This document shows, piece after piece, positions 1 through 9,953 of a stretch of 64,000 nucleotides of DNA. The DNA is taken from the NCBI GenBank assembly GCA_009763385.1, contig CM019823.1:92391104-92455103 (forward strand), written 5' to 3'. Below the pieces are notes generated by a model that saw nothing but the letters and a program-made list of their open reading frames with translations, was not told the origin of the DNA and did not search any database. Position numbers and translations under genes: made by a program. The first letter of the stretch is position 1; each line of letters starts with the position of its first letter. The stretch comes from Coix lacryma-jobi var. lacryma-jobi (Eukaryota > Streptophyta > Magnoliopsida > Poales > Poaceae).

Positions 1-2129
1 TATTATGAAAACAGACTAAAAGGGTTACTAACGCGTAGGGCTTGTTTCTACGATCGTGAGAGCGCAAAAGCCGCTGAAAAGGGACTTTACTATTAAGTTA
101 CGAGCTTTTGAAGTTAGAACCAATGAAAACAAACTTTATTTGTCAAATCATTTTTACTGATTATTTTGTTAAGTAAAACATATTTACTGCATCACCATGG
201 ATAATTATGTCATCATTAATTATTTCCATAAAACAAAAGACGTAAATCTATTTTGATAAGAAAACTTAATTTAATAAGCATAAAGTGAAGACTAGGCTCA
301 TGACCACTGAAGGGTGAGGTTGGTCTACCATGGACCAGGACCATGATGATGAATATGTATTGGTGTATTCCTTTTGTATTATTGGAATTATTTTCTCAAA
401 GAAAAACGGCCATAAAACATTGACATGTCATCCTGATGTCATCCTGATGTCATCAGGCTAACAAGGAACGAAGAGGACGAGCAGTATATAGAGCTCGACG
501 GTGGGTACCGGCCGGTGCTTGCTCCGCGCGGCGTCACGCATCTGCATGTGCGTGTGCTGGATGGGATACTGGTGTGGGTGTACAGGGAGGGCGCTTGAGG
601 TGCCAGGAAGCTGACCTGTGGCTTACGAAGAAACGGTGGAGCCATGGGGGTGGCCAGGGACGACGAATGAGGAGCTCATCTCAGCGAAGGTCTCGATCGA
701 GTAAGGGCTAGCTCAACGCTGCAGCCACGGACTCGCGTCAAGGGTGGAGGCCGGTGGGTGCGCGGAGCGGCTTGGCGGCGAACAGGGAAGGGGGAGGTGG
801 TGCTGTGTGTGGCTGTGCGCGGCGACAACCATGGGCGCCGCCGAGGTGTCTGCCGAAGCATGCGGACATGGGCCTTCCGGCCACGGCTGAGCGATCTAGG
901 GTCATACAGGGAGAGAGCGGAGGGGTGGGCGAGCTCACCGAGGGGTCCCGCGGGGTCGGAGGAGGCTCGGTGGCGCGGTGCGGCTGGAGGTGGCACCCGG
1001 GCAGGGCGGTGCTCGGTGGCGCCATGCGTGCACGGTGGCGAGGTCGCTCGCGCTAGGGTGTCCTACCTGCTACGGTTCAACTAGCGAAAGGCACAGGGAG
1101 AGAGTGGAGAAGGAGGCGGCTCACCTAGGGGACTTCTCGACGTCGGGGTAGCTCGGAGGTGCGCGCGATGGTGATGGAGGGTGCACGGTGTGGCGGCGAT
1201 CCGTTGCACGGGCTCTGGTGTTAGGGGCGGTCCAAGTCGGTGTGGTGAGTCCTCCTCTGATCCTCCGTGTGCAACTCCGGGTGCGCTTGTTGCCTCGGTC
1301 GGTGCAGAGGAGGGCTTCTCGGCGGCAGCTGCGGCCGGTGGAGAAGGTGAGGCTGATCGGCGCGGCCGGCGGGAGCAGAGACGTCCCAATCGTGGGGAAG
1401 GGGGGATGGGCAGGCGCGGGCGGCAGCTAGGGCTTCTAAACAGGCCGAGGGAGATAGGGTGGCGGCGTGATTTATCTGCTGTGCACCCGGCCGAGGAAAA
1501 CAGAGGAGGGCGAGCGGTGTCGCAAGCCGTGGCGCAGCGTGAAGGGCGGAGGGAGGGAGTTGGAGACGACGGCCTGACGTGCGGGAGGGAGCTGGGCCGA
1601 GCGGAGCTGCGCGTGCGCGGGGAGGAGCGAGGAGGCGGGCCGGGCGCGGAAGAGGGGAAACTGGGCCACGAGGGAAAAACGGGCCGGGAGCAGGGGAAAG
1701 AAGGGGAGGTGGTCGGGGCAAGCTCGCTTGGCCCAACCGGAAGGAGGGAGCGGGCCGGGGAAAACAGAGAGAATTTGGGTCCTTTGCCTCTTTCTTCTTT
1801 TCTTTTTAATTCTTTTCAAATCCAATTTTGAAACCAGTTTGAAATAAACACCAGTTCATAAAATTTTGAAAACATTTTCCCTAGATTTTGAAAATAAAAT
1901 TTGAGTTTGATTTTGTAAAATTTTCGTAAATCTTTTTATTTCTTTTCTAAATAGAATAAAATCGATTCGCCCTATACGAGTTTAATAAAATCTTTTTCAC
2001 TCAATATAAATTATGCATCGGCATGAATGCAACAAACATCTGGTTATAATTTTCCTCCATCTAGGGTTTTGTCTATTTTCTAATTAAATTCTAATTTATT
2101 TTATTTATTTAAAAACCTGGGGTGTTACA
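1..2129 (-). mobile_element. Tekay/Del-like LTR, right part (element A)
   Basis: The right edge is GGTGTTACA, which on the minus strand is an LTR start TGTAACACC, the same terminus as the two LTRs of element T further right. The layout also matches T: an AT-rich stretch next to the terminus (about 1790-2129), then a very GC-rich stretch (about 480-1780). The sequence resumes at 2130 inside the 5' LTR of element B, so A was inserted there. The unoccupied site is visible in B's other LTR near 18705. The left end is outside the window, so it is unknown whether A is a solo LTR or the 5' LTR of a full element. Long ORFs in the GC-rich part look like composition effects. Confidence 0.7.
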
Positions 2130-2559
2130 TCAGGCTATATATTGCTAGTGAATACGGCTAGGCCCCCGAATAGCTGTGGTAGCAAGCAGGTGGTGACAGC
2201 CCAGTAGGGCTCGTTGTGCTAGCATTAGGCCCCCGGATAGCTGTGGTAGCAAGCAGGTGGTGACAGCCCAGTAGGGCTCGTTGTGCTAGCGTTCAACCTA
2301 AGTCAGTGGTAAAGGCTAGTACGCCCACAGTACACTAGTAAAGAACTTAAATCACTAGAAGTCTAATAGAACTAGGATTTACCCTAGTAGATAGTGCCCA
2401 TTCCCTTCATCTATCCTAGATATCCTTATCCCCCTAGTTTTCTCAAAATCACTTCGCGTTCCTCGTGGATTCGATACCCCGGAATACTCTGAGGTGAAAA
2501 GCTACAACTGACAGCCGTGCGCTTGCGGTTTCTTCTGCGTGCCACCCGAGGTGTCAACA
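2130..2559 (+). repeat. Element B 5' LTR, 3' portion
   Basis: It matches 18703-19103 closely and ends in GTGTCAACA just before a primer-binding site. It carries a 67-bp tandem duplication (units starting at 2160 and 2227) that is absent from the 3' LTR. It lacks about 42 bp found in the 3' LTR near 18772-18813. These indels show the two LTRs have diverged since insertion. Confidence 0.85.
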
Positions 2560-2567
2560 AGCTTTTC

Positions 2568-2580
2568 TGGCGCCGTTGCC
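2568..2580 (+). other. Primer-binding site of element B (tRNA-Asp type)
   Basis: TGGCGCCGTTGCC lies 8 nt after the end of the 5' LTR and matches the tRNA-Asp-type primer site usual for plant Athila elements. The same 13-mer is found at 19118-19130 for element D. Confidence 0.8.
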
Positions 2581-2636
2581 AAGGAACGGTAGCTGATTTT
2601 TGAGACTAGAGTTAGGATCATCTTTACCCTCTCCGC

Positions 2637-3104
2637 ATGGAGAATCAATCTATCTTACAATTCGCAACTCCTAAGAGTTCGCGATTAGAGCCACATTCAT
2701 CATCACAACCTATATATGCCGATAGTTACGAATTGCGCCCTGACTTTATTAACAAAGTTCAGGAGAGCATGTTTACGGGATCAGAAAATCCCTACACACA
2801 TCTACGTGAGTTTGAGCAAGTCTGTGCATGCTTGAACACTTTGGGCATTTCACCTGACACTGTCAAGTGGAAGCTGTTTCCGTTCACTTTGACGGGAGTA
2901 GCTAAAACATGGCATGCTCGAACCGTGGGAAGTGCCAGAGGAGACTGGGGAACTTTACGGACCAAGTTTATCTTGACGTATTTCCCTGTCCACCGAGTGG
3001 TACAACTACGAGTAGAAGTATTAACCTTTAGACAAAATGATAAGGAGACATTAGGGGAGGCTTGGGACCGTTTTATTGATTTAATCAATTTAGGACCCGA
3101 TTGA
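2637..3104 (+). pseudogene. gag: Element B gag (N-terminal part, disrupted)
   Basis: This 155-residue ORF starts 57 nt after the primer site. It has the retrotransposon gag core, with motifs such as WKLFPFTLTGVAKTWH and a conserved FRQNDKETLGEAWDRF helix region typical of Athila gag. It stops at a TGA at 3102-3104, and gag-like coding continues in other frames to about 3310 with more stops. No zinc knuckle is visible. The capsid protein would package element RNA in cytoplasmic particles; this copy is truncated and cannot do so. Confidence 0.8.
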
Positions 3105-3311
3105 GCCATACCCGATTCAGTGCTCCTTCAGCATTTCTATGTCGGTTTAGAGAAAGAGAGCGCCCTTCACCTTGATCATTCGTCAGGTGGAGCGTTTTTT
3201 CATCTTTCTCCATGAGGTGGAAAAGAGGTTCTTGATAGAATTCTCGAGAATACTCCTTATACTAGAGTTTCCGATGAAATCCCTGAGGAAGAAGTCGTAG
3301 AAACTCAAATT

Positions 3312-4592
3312 TTGACCGTAGAACAACAAGAACAGCCCGAGTCTAGCTCGCTGGACTTAGCGGAGCCTATTCAGTCCACATCTGGGAGAGAAATTCTTCC
3401 GGAATTTTTGGGCAAGATAGAGGATGATGTGTTTGAGGATTACGGAAATGCTATGAACTACTCCGTTCAAGCTCTCCCATCCGACAAACCACTTCCTGAG
3501 TCTTCTGATGGAATCTATAGCCGAGAGCATCTTTTGGAACTTTCAGCTGTCATGAGTCATGAATGGACAATGGAAGCCGAAGTAACAGAAAACATCCCTC
3601 GCATAGAGAAAGTACCTAGCATAATAGATTGTCGAATTAGGGGAGAAAGGGCCTTTGCCTTTTATGACCCTGTCATGGGAATTAATGTTCTTGCTAGTAA
3701 TTACGTATGCAGAACATTCCTCGACCTTCAACGACAACCAACTAAACGGTGTTTAAGAGACCCAAATGGTGACATCTTGGAAAGTGAAGGAATCCTAAAG
3801 ATGGTCCCCATCCAAGTAGATGGAGCGGACATGGTCTTAGATTTCTACATTTTTGATGTAGTCCTTTTTGACGTCTTCTTAGGACAACCTTCGCCCATAC
3901 TTGCCTTGCAAGGACCATGTCAAGAGCACATTAATGCTCAAATCAGTGGAAAAGAGTACTCAGTACCTTTCGTTCGTGCATTAAATTCTATTGCCGAACA
4001 ACCACCAGAACTAGATCTTCTCGATCAAGCTAGAACCTCTACTCTTCATGAGTTGGCTCAGCCTGATTTTGAAGAAGATTCTGAGTTCTTTGTCGAAGAA
4101 GAAGCCGAGACAGATGAACCGTTTCGCTTAGACGAATCGGAAAAGCCATCTCGACCTTCCATAGAGCTAAAACCTCTGCCTGAAGGCCTAAGATACATTT
4201 TTCTAAACAATCACCCCGAGACTCCTGTAATCATTAGCAGTAAGCTATCTGAAGAGGAAGTCCGTAGGTTGACCCTTGTCTTAGAAAAACACCGATCTGT
4301 CTTTGGCTATTCACTTCAAGATTTGAAGGGAATTAGTCCAAATCTCTGCACCCATCGTATCCCTCTCGATCCTGAGATACCCCCTTCAAGAGAGCCCCAA
4401 AGACGACTTAATAACGCTATGCATGAAGTTGTGAAAAAGGAGGTTCTGAAACTCTTGCACGCGGGAATTATTTATCCAGTTCCTTACAGTGAATGGGTAA
4501 GTCCCGTGCAAGTAGTTCCAAAGAAAGGAGGCATGACAGTCGTTAAGAATGAGAAAAATGAGTTAATCCCTCAACGCACTGTCACTGGATGA
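3312..4592 (+). pseudogene. pol: Element B protease-like region and start of RT
   Basis: The open stretch of 426 residues contains a degenerate retropepsin-like domain (about residues 100-210). The usual D-S/T-G or D-L-G triad appears as FYDPVMGINV, followed further on by a DVFLGQPSPI strand comparable to the LGRPF motif. The last 60 residues are the start of reverse transcriptase (SEWVSPVQVVPKKGG). The frame ends at a TGA (4590-4592) inside the RT, and the next ORF continues three bases later in the same frame, so this is a single nonsense change. An acidic linker lies at about residues 240-290. Confidence 0.8.
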
Positions 4593-4595
4593 AGG

Positions 4596-5840
4596 ATGTG
4601 TATAGACTATAGGAAGTTGAATAAAGCCACAAAGAAAGATCATTTCCCACTTCCTTTTATAGATGAGATGCTAGAGAGATTGGCAAACCATTCCTTCTTT
4701 TGCTTCCTGGATGGATATTTTGGTTATCACCAAATTCCAATCCATCCAGATGACCAAAGTAAGACCACTTTCACATGCCCGTATGGAACTTATGCCTATA
4801 GACGCATGTCCTTTGGACTTTGCAATGCGCCGGCATCTTTCCAACGGTGTATGATGTCCATCTTTTCTGATATGATTGAACAAATCATGGAGGTATTGAT
4901 GGACGACTTTTCGGTCTATGGGAAAACCTTTGACGATTGCCTAGCCAATTTAGACAAAGTACTCCAACACTGTGAAGAGAAGGACCTAGTCCTTAACTGG
5001 GAAAAGTGTCACTTCATGGTGCGGGAAGGAATTGTCCTAAGCCATCAAATTTCAGAACGTGGGATAGAAGTGGATAAAGCCAAAATCAATATAATTGAAC
5101 AATTGCCACCACCCACTAATGTGAGAGAAATCCGAAGCTTCTTGGGCCATGTCGGCTTTTATAGAAGGTTTATTAAGGATTTCTCACAAGTCGCTAGACC
5201 CTTAACGAGCCTGTTAGCAAAAGACGTCCCGTTCAAATTTGACGAGGATTGTCTACAAGCTTTCAATATTCTGAAAAAGGCTCTAACTTCTGCACCAATC
5301 ATTCAACCCCCAGATTGGAATTTGCCATTCGAAATCATGTGTGATGCTAGTGATTATGCTGTGGGAGCTGTCCTTGGTCAAACAAAAGATAAGAAGCATT
5401 ATGCTATTTCTTATGCTAGTAAGACCTTGACTGGCCCCCAGCTAAACTATGCAACCACAGAAAAGGAACTTTTGGCCGTAGTCTTTGCCATAGACAAGTT
5501 TAGACCTTACTTAGTGGGAGCTAAGGTGATTGTTTATACCGATCACTCTGCTCTAAAATATCTCTTCACTAAGAAAGATGCTAAGCCAAGGTTGATCCGT
5601 TGGATCCTACTCCTTCAAGAATTTGACCTGGAAATAAGAGACAAGAAAGGAGTAGAGAATTCAGTAGCTGATCACTTGTGTAGAGTACAAGTAAATAATT
5701 CAGACAATCTCCCAATAAATGACTTCCTTCGCGATGATACCCTTCTAAAAGTCACGTACACCAACCCTTGGTATGCAAACATCGTGAATTTTATAGTCAT
5801 CGGCTATGTCCCGCCGGGGGAGAATAAAAAGAAACTGCTA
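4596..5840 (+). pseudogene. pol: Element B reverse transcriptase and RNase H
   Basis: RT motifs are in order: MCIDYRKLN, FLDGYFGYHQIPI (motif A region), FGLCNAPASFQRCM, and VLMDDFSVYG (catalytic MDD). RNase H follows with EIMCDASDYAVGAVLGQ and YTDHSALKYLF. Sequence type and primer site place it in the Athila clade of Ty3/gypsy. The reading frame is cut at 5840 by insertion of copia element C; the target repeat TGCTA is at 5836-5840, and coding resumes at 13735 in the integrase N-terminus. Confidence 0.9.
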
Positions 5841-6282
5841 TGAGAACACAAGGTTGATATGTGCCCTTGTGGTTCCCTTCCTGAGTGATGAGTGATCGAT
5901 CAACTGGCAACATGTCTCTTGGCTGTGTTGATGTGCAGGTGCGGAGCTCGGAGACAGTGGTCTAAGGTGAGGTGAAGGTCAAGTGGGACCGGTCGTGCCG
6001 ATGGACCAGGAGCGGTGAAGGGCGAACGTGGAGCTTGGACTGACGGACCGGGAGACCTGAGGACCAGCTGTGGTAGCTGGCACGTGGCATCGGCAAGCAA
6101 GAAGACATGGGGATGTGCGGTGCATCGGCCGAGTCGGGAGGAAGGTGATGGCATCGTGACACTTGGCGAGAGGCCGAGAAGGAAGGCGAATGCACTGTGC
6201 CCGGCGTGGAGGCTGGACATGCTCCGGCATCGGTGCTGGAACTCGAGGTGTGCGAACCACATCCCGTCTACGGCGCGGGTTC

Positions 6283-6530
6283 GGTAGCTGAGCCTCAAAA
6301 AGCTACCATCGACGGTTTCCGAGTTTGTGCCTCAAAACTCAGGGTGGCCGGTTTCCGAGTTTGGGCCTCAAAACTCGGCGTGGACGGTTTCCAGGTTTGG
6401 GCCTCAAAACCTGGGCGCGCCGGTTTCTGAGTTTGGACCACAAAACTCAGCCGGAGGACAGGTTTCCCGGTTTCAGCCTCAAAACCGGGGGAAGGCCCAG
6501 GTTTCCCGGTTTTGGCCTCAAAACCTGGGG
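6283..6530 (+). repeat. Array of about seven hairpins in element C 5' LTR
   Basis: There are successive inverted repeats of about 24 bp around a near-constant centre (TTTGGGCCTCAAA-like). The arms differ between units but stay complementary within a unit: GGTAGCT/AGCTACC, CCGAG/CTCGG, CCAGG/CCTGG, CTGAG/CTCAG, CCCGG/CCGGG. The array lies in the U3 part, about 250 bp upstream of the TATA box at 6785. Confidence 0.85.
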
Positions 6531-6784
6531 GAAGTCTGCAAAAAGGACGGTCAACACGTGGCGGCGTGGAGAGGCTGGCGCGGCGGTGCAGCTATCCGCG
6601 AGGGAGGCGCGGTGGTCGGCAGGGCGGCACGTGGCGGCATCCTGAGCCTTGCGTCGAGGCGAAGCTAAGGTTGAGGAAGGCGCATGGCCGTCGGATCATC
6701 ATCAAGCAGAGTTGGACCGGGATACCCCTAGGGTTGGTCGTTTCGCTCAGTTATCCTAGGGTTAGAAGGGGATTATTGTTTAGA

Positions 6785-6795
6785 CTATAAATAAG
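6785..6795 (+). promoter_or_regulatory. TATA box of element C 5' LTR
   Basis: CTATAAATAAG is followed within about 50 nt by a pyrimidine-rich CTCTCTCTCTC leader. The same arrangement is found at 12602-12612 in the 3' LTR. The transcription start is inferred to be about 30 bp downstream. Confidence 0.6.
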
Positions 6796-7741
6796 AGAGG
6801 CACCCCTCGTCTCCCTATATCCTTGCAGTCATTTGCCCTAAGCTCTCTCTCTCTCCTTAGCCCCTGCTTAGGTTCTAATCATACCTGGCTGTAGAGGATC
6901 CACAGAGTGAACTCAATCATGTCTCTGTGTTTTGGGAAGTTCAGGAAGTGAGACCGTAATCTCACGGTTGTAGCATGTGTTCGCCACACGGTTGCTATTT
7001 CGTGCTTGTGATTTGCGTTTTGGTTGTGTTCTTCGCGGATTACTTTTGGTCACGTTTTTCCCGTCACTTGATCTCTTTCCTTGGTGCATCTTTTGCAAAT
7101 CCATTTGAACCAAGTTGTTCTAGATCGTGAGGCAATTCTTTCCACCGAAGGAATCCATCTCAAACCTCACGGTCTAGGAGATCGAGCGATTTATGTTTTG
7201 GATCTCGTTCTTGCTCCCTTGCCCCGAAACTTCTTGATTCACCATCTTGGAGTTAGGTTCGAGCCATGATCTCTTAGGGGTAGCTCACTAACATCCTTGT
7301 GACTCCTCATATCGAATCCTAGCCCTAGTGCATTTGATTCGGAGGATATCGGGTTGAGTCACCGAAGAACAACGTTGTTTTCGGGGGCATCAGACGCTGA
7401 CACGGGAGCATCGGACGCTAGGGTTCAAAGCATCGGACGCTCCGGTGACACGTGTCAGTCTGGGTGTTTTTGAGTGAGCATCGGACGCTAGGCATCGGAC
7501 GCGTCCGTTGTCCATCGGACGCGCCGGAGCCATTGCATCGGACGCTGGCTGTTCACTGTGCACAGCGTCCGATGGTGGAACAGTAAGGTACCAGTAACTC
7601 ACTGTTTGCTTCGGACGCGTCCGGTGGTGAGGCATCGAACGCAGTCCAGCTTCCGATGCGACTGGTTTTGCACTGTTTCGTCCGCGGTTCGTTCGTTCGT
7701 TGTCGGTTTTGATTTCCGGCTTTTGCGTTGAGTTCCTAGAG

Positions 7742-9953
7742 GCGATCAACACCGCTTGCCATGTTACAAATTGCATCTTTCTTCGGGCTTTCAAGAAGAA
7801 AACATCTTATGAGTTGCGGTTTGGACGTGTACCCAAGGTGTCTCATTTTCGGGTGTTTGGTTGTAAGTGTTTTATCTTGAAGCAAGGCAATTTGGATAAA
7901 TTTGAATCTCGCTCTGCTGATGGCGTGTTTCTTGGTTATACTTCACATTCGCGCGCTTATCGAGTTCTTAACCTTGAGACTAACCGGATAGTGGAGACCT
8001 GCGAGGTCACATTCGACGAGACTATGTCTTGTGTTTCTTCTGCTTTTGATGTTGCAGGAGAACAGGAGTTGGGAGAGACTATTTTTGTGGAGGAGGAGCA
8101 GGAGAATGCCGATTGGGGTGATCCCGAGCCAACTCCACTGGCTGCCCCCGTCGACCCTGCGACGACCACTTCAGCTCGAGGACCCGATCCCACGACTTCT
8201 TCTTCTTGGGGTCCTCTGGAGCCACCCCTCCAGCAAGCACCGGCAGCACCCGGGAGAGTGACAACATCTGGTGAGGGGGAGACGACTTCGGCAAGGCAAG
8301 CGACCCGAAGCGTTCAGCAGATTCACCCTCCACAGCAGATGATCGGCGGCATCGACCAGCGAGTCACACGGTCGCGAGCGTATGAAATCTCACACTTTGC
8401 TCATTCTGCATTTGTTGCTTCTTTTGAAACCCAAAGATGTTGGACACGCACTTTCTGATGCTAACTGGGTCAATGCCATGCATGAGGAGCTAGAAAACTT
8501 TGAGCGAAACCGAGTTTGGACCCTAGTTCCACCTCCACCAGAATGCCATCCTATAGGTACCAAATGGGTTTTCAAAAACAAAGAGGGTGAGGATGGGATG
8601 GTAGTGAGGAACAAGGCTAGGCTGGTAGCCCAGGGTTTTTGCCAAAAAGAGGGGATAGATTATGAGGAAACTTTTGCCCCTGTAGCCCGTTTAGAAGCCA
8701 TTAGAGTCCTTCTAGCATTTGCTGCTTCGAAGGGTTTTAAGCTTTATCAGATGGATGTTAAGAGTGCTTTTCTGAATGGGTATATAGAGGAAGAGGTTTA
8801 TGTTAGGCAACCCCCAGGTTTCGAGGATCCCAAGTTTCCAAACCATGTTTATAAACTCTCAAAAGCTTTGTATGGTTTGAAACAAGCCCCGAGAGCGTGG
8901 TATGATCGTTTGAAAACCTTTTTACTCTCTAAGGCTTTTAAAATGGGACGGGTTGATAGGACTTTGTTTCTCCTCAAGCAAGGCAATGATACCCTGATAG
9001 TCCAGATTTACGTGGATGATATCATCTTTGGTGGCTCTTCTCATGCGCTTGTTGCCAAGTTTGCAGATACAATGAGCAAGGAGTTTGAGATGAGTATGAT
9101 GGGTGAGTTGACCTTCTTCCTCGTATTGCAAATCAAGCAAACCCGAGATGGGACGTTCGTGCATCAAGGCAAGTACACGAAGGACATCCTGCAGAAGTTC
9201 GACATGGGCGAGGCCAAGCCTCTTATGACGCCCATGGCGACGACTGCTGTGATGGACGCGGACCAGGATGGAGAGCCAGTCAACCAGAAGGAGTACAGGA
9301 GCATGATTGGCTCCCTCCTGTACCTGACGGCGACGAGGCCAGATATACAGTTCGCTGTGTGTCTGTGCGCTCGTTTTCAGGCGTCCCCTCGGACTTCCCA
9401 CAAGCAAGCAGTCAAGCGTATCATGAGGTACCTCCGATACACTCCTGAGCTCGGACTTTGGTATTCCTCTTCTTCGAATCTCTCGCTTTGTGGTTATTCC
9501 GATGCGGATTTTGCCGGCTGTCGGCTTGAGCGCAAGTCTACTTCTGGGACTTGTCAGTTTCTTGGCTCTTCCTTGGTTTCGTGGTCCTCTCGCAAGCAGT
9601 CGAACGTAGCCCAGTCTACTACAGAAGCCGAGTATGTTGCCACTGCTTCTTGTGCTTCGCAGCTTTTATGGATGGTTGCTACATTGCGTGATTTTGGTCT
9701 AGATTTCAGTCGGGTACCTTTGCTTTGTGATAGCACTTCTGCCATTAGTGTAGCAAAGAACCCTGTTCTTCACTCCAAGACCAAACACATTGATGTTCGC
9801 TTTCAATTTCTTCGTGATCACTACGAGAAAGGCGACATTGATCTTAGGCATGTAGACACCCAAAATCAGGTTGCGGATATTTTCACCAAGCCTTTAGATC
9901 TCTCAACTTTTGCTAGGTTGAGAGGTGAGCTTGGTGTGTGTTTCCCCTTTTAG
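7742..9953 (+). pseudogene. pol: Element C integrase C-terminus, RT and RNase H
   Basis: Coding starts abruptly after the LTR junction with the integrase C-terminal region (AINTACHV, then FRVFGCKCFILK and SADGVFLGYTSHSRAYR). A frame change at about 8430 separates it from the RT ORF (8382-9953). RT shows NKARLVAQGFCQKEG, QMDVKSAFLNG, ALYGLKQAPRAWYDRL and the catalytic IYVDDIIFG. RNase H shows GYSDADFAG, STTEAEYVA and SKTKHIDVR, and the ORF ends after TKPLD. The lineage is judged Sirevirus/Maximus from the RT motifs. Gag, protease, the integrase zinc finger and the DDE core are missing, so only cDNA-synthesis domains remain and the product could not integrate. Confidence 0.88.

Larger units (their letters stand above)
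5841..7741 (+). repeat. Element C 5' LTR, 3' end deleted
   Basis: It corresponds base for base in length to 11658-13558. The last 171 bp of the full LTR are missing and the sequence runs straight into integrase coding at 7742. Both sides of the junction could share a short AGAG-type microhomology, which suggests end-joining deletion. A TATA-like CTATAAATAAG is at 6785-6795. Confidence 0.9.

Noticed and set aside
754..1831. Several long ORFs in both strands of the GC-rich stretch, including one of 216 codons
   Set aside because: They overlap in many frames, have no recognisable domain, and lie in a GC-rich LTR segment like those of element T. They look like composition effects.
6283..6530. 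Regularly spaced palindromes that resemble a CRISPR array
   Set aside because: The sequence is a plant LTR, the units vary in their arms, there are no unique spacers of constant length, and there are no cas genes.
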